Below are positions 1 through 11,243 of a DNA stretch of 64,000 nt, one piece after another. This DNA is from Apiosordaria backusii. Lineage: Eukaryota > Ascomycota > Sordariomycetes > Sordariales > Lasiosphaeriaceae. The notes beneath the pieces are model-generated. The model saw only the letters and a program-made list of their open reading frames with translations. It searched no databases and had not been told where the DNA came from. A program made the translations under genes and the position numbers. The stretch is taken from assembly GCA_030549205.1 (NCBI GenBank), contig JAUKTV010000010.1:992001-1056000 (forward strand), read 5' to 3'. Each line of letters begins with the position of its first letter. The stretch's first letter is position 1.

Positions 1-129
1 CTCTCTTCTTCTGTTCGTCGCAATCTTCTCTCCATTGCTCAATCACCATTTCCCCTCACCGCTACAGCAGTCGACAGCGACAAGACATTGCGGTCGGAGG
101 CCACAATAGCCTCCAACCCTCAGCGCAAG

Positions 130-1781
130 ATGGCCGACGAAAGAAAACACCCAGATCCGCCATTAACAACCCAATCCCCTCGCCCGATAATGGACGAAAA
201 GTCACCACCATCACTACCCCCCTCCGACAAAATGTCCTCATCGCCACCACTACCGTCATCCCTCCAAACAATGTCCCCCGAGCGTCGGGTCCTAGTCGAG
301 AAATCTCTCAAGCGAAAACTCGACACGCGCTGCTCCCTCTTCGTCCTAATCTACATCATGAACTACCTAGACCGTAACAACATTGCCGCCGCACGCCTCC
401 GCGGCCTGCAAGACGACTTGTCTCTCAACGACCAGGAGTATGCCACTTGCCTCAGCATTCTCTACGTTGGGTACATTCTCATGCAGGTCCCCTCCAACAT
501 CGTCATCAACCTCATCTCCCGCCCGTCGCTTTACATCGCGATCGTGATGCTCATCTGGGGGTTGATTTCCACCTTGACAGGGATAGTGACCAACTTCTCT
601 GGGATGGTCGGGACGAGGTTCTTGTTGGGTTTCGTGGAGGCGGCGTTTCTGCCGGGCGCGCTGTTGATTTTGAGTAAATGGTACACTAGAAAGGAACTAA
701 CCACTCGAAACGCGATTTTGTTCTGCGGGAATTTGATCAGCAACGCTTTTTCGGCCTTGATCGCAGCGGGGGTGCTGTCGAATATGCAAGGCGTTCTCGG
801 GCACGCAGCGTGGAGGTGGTTGTTCTGGATTGAGGGCGGACTGACCATGGCGGTTGCGATCTCGGCGGCGTTTATCTTGCCTGACCTCCCGACGAATACT
901 AGGGGTTTCACCGAGGAGGAGCTGTATGTCGCGCAGCTGCGGATGACGGAGGACGTTGGGGAAGAGGATAAAGATGCGGAGGGGCAAAAGATCTTTGATG
1001 GGTTTTGGATGGTGGTGAAGGATTGGAAGGTGTATGTCATGATGCTGGCTTTTACGGCGTATACGGTGGGGTTGAGTTTTAATGCGTTTTTCCCGAGTTT
1101 GACGCAGACGTTGGGGTTTAGCTATGTGCCGACGTTGCTGATGAGTAGTCCGCCTTGGGCGTTTGCTTGTGCGGTTACTTTGGCGGTTTGTTGGCATTCG
1201 GATCGGACGCAGGAGAAGGTGAGTCTGTCTATTTCAGTCTACCGTGGTTTTGAATATGGGCAATTACTAATATTCAACAGTTCTGGCACATCTGCCTTCC
1301 CATGGTTGGTGGTCTTGTCGGCTTCCTCATTTGCATGGTTACCCTCAACACCGCGGCTCGCTATGTAGCTTTGTTTTTGCAAGCTTCTTCCTACGCTGGA
1401 TTCGTGGTATTTTACTCGTGGATCTCGTCATCCTTCCCACGACCGCCTGCCAAACGTGCTGTGGCTCTGGCCGCTATCAACGCCATCAGCCAGTTGGGCA
1501 ACGTAGCAGGGATGTACGTTTGGGACTTGAAGGAGGATGGCTACAGAAAGAGCTATGGCATTGTCACGTCCATGTTTGGGGCTGCAATTTTTGGGTGCTG
1601 GGTGTTTAGGATGATTTTGTCTGGACTGAACAAGAAGATGGAGAGGGAGGAGGCGATGGCTGTCGCAGAGGGGAGGGTGCCGGATGGTGAGAAGAGTGAG
1701 GGTGTGGTTACTGGCAGTGAGACTGAGGATGGTGCTGTTGTTGGGGCGAGGGTGGTGAAGCCGTTTAGGTATTTGATCTGA
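130..1781 (+). CDS. MFS anion:cation symporter-family permease (Dal5/Tna1-like)
   Basis: Plasma-membrane permease of the ACS branch of the major facilitator superfamily, which takes up small organic anions such as allantoate, nicotinate or vitamins; the substrate cannot be read from sequence. Exons 130-1218 and 1281-1781 (62-bp intron with a TACTAAT branch site) give 529 residues, the usual length. The motif MNYLDRNNIAAAR in TM1, the loop ILMQVPSNI and the RFLLGFVEAAFLPG segment are typical of the ACS family. A Pro/Ser-rich cytosolic N-terminus of about 60 residues precedes TM1. The ATG at 130 is the first in frame; reading could extend upstream only through a TTG. The C-terminal tail is acidic and hydrophilic. 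It stands apart from the later cluster and is oriented toward the seven-helix gene. Family assignment is firm, substrate unknown. Confidence 0.88.
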
Positions 1782-2722
1782 TTTGGGGATGCGATATGGT
1801 TTTCGAGGTTGGCTAGCGATGATTAAGTCTTGAATTTGAAGATAGGGATTGGAGCTAATCGATCTGGGACGACTCGGGATGATGTTGGGCCGGTATTACC
1901 TTGGATGATGGGTCATGTCGACAGGGGATATGAATATCATAGCCTTTGCAATCTTGGTGCGAGCTATTACGGGCGATAGAGGAACAGGGGCGATGTTTTG
2001 TTCTGTACTTTCAAACCCTCCTCGGTCGTTGCGCTTGGGTGGGTATGTTGTTGAAGGATTATAGTCTAATTACAAATGGCGTCGGCCCCTAGTTATTCCC
2101 GTCGCTTCCATGCGCGGTCCTTGTGCTAGCTTCTGTTCATCCGTTTAGCTGTCGGCAAAAAGATGCCGTTCAGAAGCATCTGCAGACGGATATCTGCGAT
2201 CTGCTTGATGTTCGTATGTTCACTTTTTGAGCATCATCAATCATAGGAAGCAGCGTTGTGTATGTCGTGCCGAAGCCTTGGCAAGGTTACATTGCCAGGT
2301 GTCTATTTCAGGCTTTCTTCTGGTGTTGGTTCTTTGGTCTCGCACTACACAGAACCAATAGTGGCGCAAATGATTGGCCATCAGTTTTGGATCTGCCATT
2401 CAGTGTGTGTTTCCCATGGTGTGACGGCCAGCACAGCGAAACGCACGAACCACGAGCGGCAGTGCAGAGGCGCAAAAGTGGATTTTGTATTGGCCAACGA
2501 CGATAGCTCAGCCTCCTTTTCCCGAACACGCGCATGGGATGGACAGGGGTTCGACACAAGATCATTTGCGGCAGGTGCTCCAACCTAAAAAGGACCCTGA
2601 CGCTCCCTTCTCCCCGCCTTTCGAGTTCTAGCGAAGCAACTATTTTGACGTCTCTTTGTTTGGACTTGGCGATATCGAAGACACGAAAAAAGACATATCG
2701 GCGGCTGGCGCACAACGACACC
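1782..2722. other. Intergenic region, no gene seen
   Basis: Holds the 3' UTR of the permease gene and the promoter of the seven-helix gene. Short open frames around 2256-2588 overlap on both strands, lack splice-consistent extensions and look random. Confidence 0.6.
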
Positions 2723-4042
2723 ATGGGTTTTCTAGAATCGGAACAGGGCATCGCAGTCACTGCGGGGCTCGTTGGCATCACCATCATACCGGCGACCGTC
2801 GTATGGGTACTGAGCCTGCGCACCGTCTCGCGCCATTCTCAAGCTGTTAAAATCGCGAATACTATGTTCCATATCGCGCTGCCCGTCTTTCTGATGTAGG
2901 TCAAGCCCTCTCCCACTGTTCGTTATATCGTATCGCTGACAGTCGCCTTTCTCCACAGCGGTCTTGTATTGTACACAGCATACGCCAGCGTCGCAGCGTC
3001 GCGAACGATATCGTCGATCCGCACATACTACGTCCTCTCGCTGATGGCCGGTCTGTTTCAGATAGGAGCCAGCATTCTCATCACCACTTCCATTTACATC
3101 GCTGCGCTTGCCGCTTTATATGTCGCGCTAGGCAGGCAAAAATGGTGGTCGTGGCTGCGGCTCGATTCTCTTCTTGGAACCGGCTTGTTGTTTGTCCTTC
3201 TCATTGCCTATTGGGCCAAGAATCTTTCCGACGTTCTCCGAACCGGGGGCCGCTCATCGTATCGATGGAGGCTTGAGTGGCTCTTGATAGTCATTGATGT
3301 GACCATCTTTCTGTTGTCGCTTACCGTTGTGGGAATCGCCATTTCTGCATTTTCGAAGTTGAAGAAGAGGGGAGACCAGCTTCCCATTGGCAAGGTGCGT
3401 AGATCTGCCTTTCTGAACGGTGCCCCCGATGCTAACTGATAGCTGCAGATGCCCGTTTTATTGTTGATTTCTTCCCTGCTGTGGGCTTTCCGCTGCACAT
3501 ACAGCCTCGCCATCAGCATCAAACACGTCACCGATGATTGGGAATATGATGAAGCCGTCGCGCAGCGAATTCTCTTCCCCCTGTTTGATCCGTGGGTTTC
3601 GACTGCCGTTCTCGCCCTGCTGTACTTGATCCTTCATAGCCCGGTCTGGTCTGACCCAGCTGCCATCCCGGCCGACGGCACGCACGCTCCTACACAGCCG
3701 TATCAGCCACAGCCTGGATATCCTCAGGTGGCATACCAGCAACCGTATCAGCCTGGCTATGCCCCGCCGCAATACCCAGCAGGGTACCAGCAACAACCCC
3801 AGCAGTATCCCAATGGGTACCAGCAACCCCAACAGCAGCAATATCCCCAAGGAAATCAACAGCCTCAACCGCAACAGTTTGTGGGAGGGTATCAGCAGCC
3901 TCAGCAGCAGCAGTTCGCGGGAGGATACCAACAGCCCCAGCAATTCACCCCGTCTCCAGTCCAATCACCCGCTCCATCATTGCCGGTGTACGCCCACGAG
4001 GTCGAAGCAAACCAACAACCGCACGTCACCGTTGTCAAATAA
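2723..4042 (+). CDS. Seven-helix membrane protein with Gln/Pro/Tyr-rich repetitive tail
   Basis: Predicted integral membrane protein of 400 residues, family not recognised. Exons are 2723-2895, 2959-3394 and 3449-4042; the first intron removes a TAG that would otherwise end the protein after 58 codons. The first about 260 residues carry about seven hydrophobic segments, e.g. around residues 10-32, 47-70, 83-115, 125-145, 165-190, 205-227 and 240-260, separated by short basic loops. The last about 130 residues form a low-complexity tail with repeated YQQPQQ and GYQQ units and a count of five to six imperfect repeats, ending in a charged stretch. Overall plan (seven helices plus long cytosolic tail) resembles fungal receptor-like or RTA1-type proteins, but no diagnostic motif was found, so no function is assigned. 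The repeat tail may be polymorphic in length between strains. Confidence 0.75.
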
Positions 4043-4714
4043 ATGTCTGTTGGATTAATATGGCTTTTTGGATGTTTTGTCATTTATTGGCTGCGAAAGG
4101 TGTAATATGTCGGATATTTGGAAGGATATTAGCGTTGGATCTCATTGGATACCCCTTGTGTTAGTATTTCTTGTCAATGTGTAGCGCTGTGGCTTGGATG
4201 ACCTGGCATGGTAGTCGCATAATAATTCGATATGGTGTTGGAGACGATGCTTCTTGTCGCGTAGCGTGCATTCGAACAGTGGCCCGGCGCGATGGCGCAT
4301 GTGTGTGGGAGGATTCATCCTGGCAGATCGCGAACTTCTGATGCGAGCCTCGAAACCGAACATGCGCATGTTTCAGCACTGGTCACGCAGCATGACCAAC
4401 CTGGATTTCTCCTCTTCTCAAATCAAATTTGGTTAGTGTTTCAGCGACTGCCTGACCTTTTGGGGCTGTCCTCGGCCCGAGAAAGCACCAACCAGGCAAA
4501 GTTGCGTCATTGGACGTGGTGACGTCACCACCAAGCCTAGGCTCCCATCGTCGTTTAATGCGGAGGTGGTTCCTCTTCCTCCCACCTCCATCACTCTTCT
4601 TGGTCTGCGCAAACATCCAACGCAACGATCAACGGTCAACCGAACCATAATATCTTCAGTTTCGCCTTTTAAACTTTGCATCGACCGAACATCATCGCTC
4701 ATAAGCAAGCAAGA
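4043..4714. other. Intergenic region, no gene seen
   Basis: Separates the seven-helix gene from the PLDc_N gene. The open frames on both strands are short, overlapping and without protein-like composition. A TTTTAAAC element lies about 45 bp before the next start codon and may serve as a core promoter. Confidence 0.5.
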
Positions 4715-5102
4715 ATGATCTCCAACACACTCTTCTCGACCCTCCTCGCCCAGCTCTGCTGGTTCGCGACCTTTGCGCTCGCTGCGCCGGTTGACACAGT
4801 TCACACTGAGGGTGGTAACGCGTGGCAGTATGGTACCGGCGGTGGGATTATTGGTCTTATCGTTTTGATTCTGGATGTTATCGTCTTCAGTACGTCGTCC
4901 TCCTTTGGGTTTGGTCAAATAATGGCATGCTAACAGCACAACAGTCGAGGTCCTCCAGTCTAACAGACCACCCTCGTCCAAGCTCCTCTGGTGCCTTGTT
5001 GTCTTCCTTTTCCCGATCGTCGGCATGATTGTTTACTACGTCTTCTCGAACCGTCAAGCTCATAACAACAGGAATGGGTATGAGACTTTGACTCAGTCCT
5101 AA
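4715..5102 (+). CDS. Small secretory-pathway protein with PLDc_N (cardiolipin-synthase N-terminal) domain
   Basis: A 110-residue membrane protein from exons 4715-4889 and 4945-5102 (55-bp intron, branch GCTAAC). It has a cleavable signal peptide of about 22 residues, then a Gly-rich turn, a first hydrophobic span ending in the intron-split VIVFIEVLQ segment, and a second span with SKLLWCLVVFLFPIVG followed by MIVYYVF. The pattern Leu-Trp plus Pro-x-x-Gly plus Tyr is the signature of the PLDc_N/PLD nuclease N-terminal domain (Pfam PF13396), here standing alone without a catalytic domain. In bacteria this domain anchors cardiolipin synthases; in fungi stand-alone copies have no established role that I know. 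The tail is polar with several Asn residues. The gene is complete and looks functional. Confidence 0.8.
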
Positions 5103-5454
5103 GGGATCACGACCGTGCGGGGATGAGTTAGCAGAAGAATGGAATATTGATAATGGGGGGATAATAGCATCGAGAGACCTGAATGACGAGGCTGGCGGGA
5201 AGATGGCGACGGAGGTTGGGTGGCAGCACGCATGGGATCGGTTTAGCTGGTTTGTTTTTGGTGATGGAGTTGGGCTTGTAGCTGGGTAATGGCTTACAGA
5301 ATTACATTGAATGCGACACGATGCATATTCTTCACCCGGCTACGCTCGTTGCAATGTGGATATCAGGAATACTTGCGGTGTTCAAGAAAGTACCGGTGAG
5401 GCTTGGCGAGATAATTATCCAACTTTTTCATCGTTGCCGTGTCCAACAATGCCG
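5103..5454. other. Intergenic region, no gene seen
   Basis: Convergent 3' ends of the PLDc_N gene and the truncated reductase gene. No additional coding or repeat structure is visible. Confidence 0.5.
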
Positions 5455-6477
5455 CTAGTTTGGTGCCCATCTCTTAATGACAGGCTTCAGCCAATCATCA
5501 AAGCCGCCCTCAAAGACAGCTCGATAACCTCCATCCAGGTTCACTGCGTCATACCCGTCCTGTTTCAAAATCCTGTAACCAAGGTAGCCTCTGTATCCGA
5601 CCTGGCAGTTGTCGATTATCGGCTTGTCCTTAGGCACCTCATCTAACCTTTTCCTCAAATCACCCAGTGGAATGTTGATAGCACCATCGATATGTCCGTT
5701 CTCGAACTCTTTGGGCGACCGGACATTCAGCACAAAGTAATCCGCCAGATTTCTCCTCCTCCCTTTTGACGTCTCAAAAGCAAAGTCGGCAGCATGAACA
5801 ATCTCTACGTCTCCCCTCAGAACATTCCCAGCCACAAACCCAGCCATGTTGACAGCATCCTTTGCGCTTCCAAAAGGTGGTGCATACGCCAACTCCAAAT
5901 GCTCCAAGTCCTCCACTGTCATCCCAGCAGTCAACGCAACAGCCAACACATCAGTCTGCTTGTCGACCCCAGCATTCTCCGGCCCCGTCACCTGACCCCC
6001 CAACGACTTGCCATTCTTGAGGTCGAAATGGATCTTGACCGTCAACCGGCAGGACCCAGGATAGTACCCAGCGTGATTCACAGGATGAACCGTCACCCAG
6101 TCATGCCTTCCCTCCTTCCCCATCACCTCATCAAGCTGATGACAGCTCAGCCCCGTCATCCCAATCGCCTTGCCGAACACCTTGCAAGCCCACGTCCCGA
6201 TGTTGCCTCTGTACTTTGTCTCCTTCCCACAAATATGATCCGCCGCCAATCTCCCCTGCCTGTTCGCCGGCCCGGCCAACGCCAGCATTTTGTTCTTATC
6301 CGGGTAATCCAACCCTCTCAAAAGCATATTAGGCGTCTCGACCATATCCCCCCCGGTATAAATATCCTTATCAGAAGTCTGTATAGAGGCTCGGTGTCGT
6401 CCCATTTCCCAGGTAGCTGCATGTTGCTGAGGCAAGGCGAAGAGAACGACGATTGAAATGGCAAGAACCTTAAACAC
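5455..6477 (-). pseudogene. 5'-truncated CoA-disulfide-reductase-like gene with C-terminal rhodanese domain
   Basis: The reading frame encodes only the back half of a pyridine-nucleotide disulfide oxidoreductase of the CoADR-rhodanese fusion type. Visible parts: the FAD-binding segment TSDKDIYTGGDMVET near residue 35, the dimerisation domain with LAGPANRQGRLAAD and the TGLSCHQL segment (residues about 65-235), and a rhodanese domain (about 245-340) whose active loop is CQVGYRG, Cys retained. Full-length relatives have about 550 residues; the N-terminal FAD/NAD domains and the redox Cys are absent. No ATG opens the frame: it starts at a GTG and runs into a stop 20 codons upstream. The first ATG lies at residue 25, already inside the homologous region. 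The N-terminal residues look weakly like the preceding part of the reductase rather than a true signal peptide. Truncation makes reductase activity impossible; a stand-alone rhodanese product is conceivable. Confidence 0.65.
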
Positions 6478-8037
6478 GGGCAGACCAAGCTGATCATGGA
6501 TTGGTTGGGTGTGTGTGGATGAGTAGGTAGGTTGCTAGGAATGAGTTGCACATCCCCGTCATGATTAAAGAACAGGCAATTCTGCTTGTTGCGACTTTGC
6601 TCCCAGCTCCACTAGGTACATAACACGCGTCTCACGCTGCATTTATTAGTACATGCAACGGCAAGAAATAGGAGGGAAAAGCTTCGTAGGTACATCGTAA
6701 TTCTGTGTAGGAGCAAAGGGAGCTCCCTTGCTCGCGCGGTTTCGACTTAGAAAGAGCCTGACTCTTCCGAGATAAATCGGCAAATATAATCTACAGTTCT
6801 GCCCGTTCTCGTTTCGAACGAGGGCCTCCAACTAGCCTAGTCGCCTCCCGCTGTGCATGAGGTGGAAGGAGGGTGAAGCCAGGAAGTTGGCGTGCTAACC
6901 AATTGCACCATGAGCAGTTCCTGATTATTGCAGATCAGCTACCCAATCAAATTACATATACCGGCTCCTACCCAGTTCTGCCAGTGTGAGGTGCCCTCTT
7001 AGCAGAGGCAGATTGTGGCGAGCTGAGTCTACCCTTAATCTTACAACCCTGGTGTTATTTGAGGCGACCTTGCCATTTTTTCGAGATGGCGCAGGAGAAG
7101 GACAGAGCCAGCAGACAAAAATATCGGGAGATGCAAAGATGGCTGGGACCGCGAAGAAACAAACCACCCACGAAAGCCACCAAGGCAGAGAAAATGGCAG
7201 GCGCCCCAATGAAAAGATGTTTTGAATCGGTGGGTGCTGGAGAAACTCTTCGGGCAGGTGCGAGTCTCCTGCGGCCCTCGTTAGACAAGCAAGGTGCGAC
7301 GGGTACCTATGCCATGCAGTCTGTGGTTTACCACCTTGACAACTTCTATGACCGAGAATAACTCTCATGGGACTCCAATATCGTCCTCATGTCTGTGTGA
7401 AGTGTCATCTGTGCTCTTCAACTTTGTTTATATGTCTTGTCGAGATTTATCTGAGACCTCGCAACGGTTGTGGCTCCACGCTGCTTTTACACACTATGCT
7501 ACCTTATGGGAAAGTTAATACGGGATAGGTACCCAGGGAGAATGCATTCATGAAGACTCAATAGTGTCATACCTGCATTGAAGAAGGAAAGCTCCTTTTC
7601 AATCACTTGAAACAGTATATATGTGTGTTTATATGGTCTGGAATGTCGCTGCCCGCTCCAAACGCACAAGATGCCCTTCGATCCCTGGTAGCCGGCTGAT
7701 CATCTCTGCGGTCCGCAGAGCCTCCGCCTTCTTTTTTTGATAATAAGAGAGAGTATCATGGAGATATTGTGCGGCGCAAGACTCCAGAAAGCGTTCTCGT
7801 CACGACGAATGCGGCCCAAGGCGATGAAGACATGCTCCTGGCGACGGCCTCTGCTCCGTGTTCTGCCTGAACCTGTGGAATATGCGGCCCAAGGTCGTGC
7901 AAGCCACCTCACGCCGAATCCTGTGGTCTGCGCACCTTCTCCCATGCAGGCGCTCTTTCGAGCCCTTCTTCTTCCAGCGATCAGAACAGAGAATTGGGGG
8001 ATTGGACAGTATTCAACGATCTGAGTAGAATCCAGCA
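6478..8037. other. Gene-poor interval with tRNA-like element
   Basis: No convincing protein gene. The missing N-terminal half of the reductase gene is not recognisable here in any frame on the minus strand. It contains the degenerate tRNA-Arg-like sequence at 6798-6917. Open frames near 7000-7370 and 7700-8041 overlap each other on both strands and lack family features. Confidence 0.55.
6798..6917 (-). tRNA. tRNA-Arg(CCT)-like sequence with intron, probably degenerate
   Basis: Read on the minus strand this folds as a near-complete tRNA. The D arm GTGC/GCAC with an AATTGGTTA loop serves as the A box, and the anticodon stem CCAAC/GTTGG flanks loop TTCCTG. A candidate intron of about 46 nt follows position 37, and the T loop TTCGAAA (B box) has a CTCG/CGAG stem. 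The anticodon would be CCT (Arg, codon AGG). The acceptor stem CTGCTCA/CGGGCAG pairs with two G-T wobbles and one A-C mismatch, and there is one extra A between T stem and acceptor stem. No T-run terminator follows. The internal promoter boxes are good, but the indel suggests a decaying copy. Confidence 0.45.
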
Positions 8038-10049
8038 TCATACAACGACAAACTCCTCCAGTTCTTTTTGTCGCTCGTCAAGCTCCGACATGGCTCTCCC
8101 TCCCATATAACCACACACATAGGCATCGCCAACGAATCGATATTCTCCGTTTCCGAGTGCTCGCAAGACAACGGGCGTGTCACAGCCCAGTGGGACACAG
8201 ACCACGTCATTATTCCCGAGATACCCAGAGCCCACCCCGAGCAACGCTTGCTGGCGGGTAACAAAAGCTCGGCGCCCAGCAAGACAGTTTCCCGCCAGAG
8301 ACCAGATGGCACGGCTCGTCGCCTTGTCGACACTCTGATCAACCGCTGTGACAGTGGTGCTGAAAACCCCCGAGTCAAGCGGTAGGAAGCTCGAATCCAT
8401 CATCATCTGCTGGTAATCTCGAAAGGTCTGGAACATCCTGCCAACATGCTCAGCGCCGAATTGCTTCCGCCCACTCCCAAAGAAGACAGCCTCACAAAAC
8501 CGCTCCGCTGTGTCAGTTTCGTTCCCCAGCGCTCCGCGTGCCATCATCCAAGCGGATGCCAAAGCCAGGAGCAACCCACCCCCGTTCCAGGGCAGACTGC
8601 ACGTCACCGAGCACAACCCGATTGTATCCATCCTCACGCCGCGAAAAGAAAGCTTGAACCCAGCACCCGTTATTCCGCTCTCCGCCCGCCGACCCCGCGA
8701 CGCATCAAATCGCACCGCTGCGCTTGCACGAATCGGCAACGTCTCCCTCTGATACGCCCAGTCAGGAACCCAAGTCGGCAGCCGATCCGGGCGCTCGTAC
8801 ACGGGCGAATGCCGCGTGAAACAGATGATATCCAGCCGCTGCGTGTTCTGGATTACGCTCCCGACGAAACTCGTAAAGACTTCCGTCAAGGAAGCGGCGT
8901 AGTCCACTGTCACCAACTGGCGCTGCTCGGCAGAAACCAGTCCAAGCATGCCGTAGATCTTGTCTTTGGGCTCGACACACTTGCGGTACCGATGGCTTTC
9001 CATCAGGCTGAGAAAGTCCGTCGTGCTGCTGCTTCTGTTGTTGCTGCCCTTAGGGTCGAGTTGTGACTCCATATGTGCTGCGATGATCCCGTACCAAGTC
9101 CGGTTCATCCTCGGTACGGGGTACTCATCGATAGAGTGAAACTTGAGCAGGAGCTCGGAGTGGCGGGTGAGTCCCGCGATGGCGTCTCGGTATGTGGCCC
9201 AGGGTATCACCTGTGAGCCACAGTAGATGACGGCGGAGCGGGCTAGCATGATTTCTTGCACGATCCACAAGCGGTGCCAGTAGTCTAAGGCGAGGAAGTC
9301 GATCAGAGCCTGCCACCGGTGGTGGAGGTCATCTTGTTTGGTCGTGTTGGCTATCATACTTGCAATGGAGTCTTGCGAGTCTGCTAGGGCTTGGAGCTGG
9401 GTCAAGGCCAACGCAGTGCTGTCCGTCTCCGGGCCCAGGTGGACGGCTACGTATTCTGCTTGCCCATAGATTTCCGTCATGCGCTGAACCTGCCTGTTTC
9501 GCTCCGGGAGGTTCTGTTGGTTTATACAGACCGCATCTGCCCACGTCATGATTGGTTCCTCGCCGGGCCTGGGGCGCAGAGACATCAACGCGCTCCACAG
9601 GCTTTCTGTTATGAAGAAGGTCTCGCCCTAGAAGCCATGCGGTTTATTATGTTAGTTTCATTGTGTTTGAGACCATGAACTGGAGAAGAGTGGAAAGAAA
9701 AATGCCCAAGTCAACGCTCTTTATTGTTGTAAGCTCAACCTTGGAGACATACATTGAGGGAAATTGGTCGCTCCGTGGGTGAGTTTCCCCAGCAATACGA
9801 CAAGGCGATGAAGTTGTGATTTTCTGCGCCCAAACGGGTGTGTACAAGATCCGCTTTTAGGGGTTCGTCTGGTGAGGATATAAACGGGTGGACCCTGAGC
9901 ATGCGAACCGCACTGGGTAGACTTTCTAGTTCTTGGTATTGGAATGAGTGAGACGTTGGACGTGTGGTCTTTTGAGTGGTCGTCGGGAGAGCAGAAGGTC
10001 TTGGGGAAGAATCTCCCGCAGCATCTTGTCCATATATTTTGAACGACAT
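8038..10049 (-). CDS. HET-domain (heterokaryon incompatibility) protein 1
   Basis: Non-self-recognition protein of the HET family (PF06985), which in fungi mediates cell death after fusion of incompatible hyphae. Two exons on the minus strand, 9753-10049 and 8038-9627; the 125-bp intron has GTATGT, ACTAAC and TAG signals. Product 628 residues. Motifs: ALSYCWG at about 82-88, then WADAVCINQ at 128-136 followed by NRQVQRMTEIY, the conserved HET core. A large variable C-terminal half (about residues 250-628) has no recognised domain; such regions often determine specificity. The start ATG lies 11 codons inside a frame that opens with GTG. It is transcribed divergently from the broken oxygenase gene to its right. 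Confidence 0.88.
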
Positions 10050-11243
10050 GCCGGGATGCCATTCACGCCTTCTTCGGAACACCAGGACGAGACGTCTTCA
10101 ACGCTTTGGGGACGTCCACGGAGATCAATCAGCTGGAACATGGGGAGGATGTGGGAAAGATCGACGAAGGATTCTGCTGCCTAGAGGCTCCCGTCCAAGA
10201 AACACATACCAACGCAAGTCCAAGTTATGTCGTGCACAAAGTGGGTGAGGGGCTTTGCGGTGCCCTGTCCAATCGGGGATACGGAGACCGACGAGATAGC
10301 ATCCTATGCACATGTTGTAAAATGAGGTTGGACACACACCAGATGAGCACCCGGAGAAATCGGATGCCATCCACACCCAACACACATCCTCTGGATAAGA
10401 GGGGTAAGTGGGTGGCAGTGCTCAAGAAACAAGAAAAGTTGAATCGAGCGAGGTCTATACCGAGTTAAAAGGCGCGACTTCTCGCAACCCCCTCTCGAAC
10501 AGAACAGAACACTTACTACATCAGAACAAACTCTCAACGTACAGACGTGCCACAACTCTAGGAAAATGGGCATGCCAGAAGGACCACTGCCCCTTCTCGG
10601 GAGAAAACACCCTGTGCTCCTGATTCCCCAGTTGGAGACAACGAAGAGACAGCCGTGGAAGCAGCTTGTGGCCGATCCTGCAGCTGAGGCAGGTGTCAAA
10701 GGCTGGAACGAAGCATACGGGAATGGTATGTCATCTTGGCACTGTTGATAGGTCGTACTTGTTCTCACAGGCAACGTTCAGCTTTTCGGGACGACAATGA
10801 CCAGCTTCTCGTCCGCCTTACTGACTCTGTGGATATGCATGGGACTCTGAGGTTGCTGGATATGGTCGACATGAAGTCTGGCGCTTGAAAATGGGGTTAA
10901 TGTTAAAGATGCGGAGGAAGACGGGTGTACGGAGGTGAATTAAGCGGGGATGTTCTAGATAGGAAGGAGGGAGGTTGTGTCGTAAAAATGGATGCATGTT
11001 GTGACGTCGCACCCACACTACCTTGGACAAGGAATACGCAGCTACGATGCCTCGCATGTACGCATCAATAATCGTGACTTTCATGGCAGTGATATAACCA
11101 TCAACATCTCCGCACACAGAAGCCTTCCTTCGATGAATGTAAGGCGCATATCGGTCCTCTCTATCTCAACCAAACGGACCCCATCTACCACCTCCAAATC
11201 CCGTGTGCACACTCCATCTCAAACCAGCCGCCTCTCACCCACA
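10050..11243. other. Intergenic region between HET gene 1 and the oxygenase gene
   Basis: Divergent promoter space of about 1.2 kb. The open frames are mutually overlapping and have no family resemblance. No RNA gene or repeat was seen. Confidence 0.5.

Noticed and set aside
8446..9066. 206-codon plus-strand frame
   Set aside because: Antisense to HET gene 1, Pro/Arg/His-rich shadow.
10304..10774. 156-codon minus-strand frame upstream of HET gene 1
   Set aside because: Not in a position or frame to extend the HET protein; composition is random-like.
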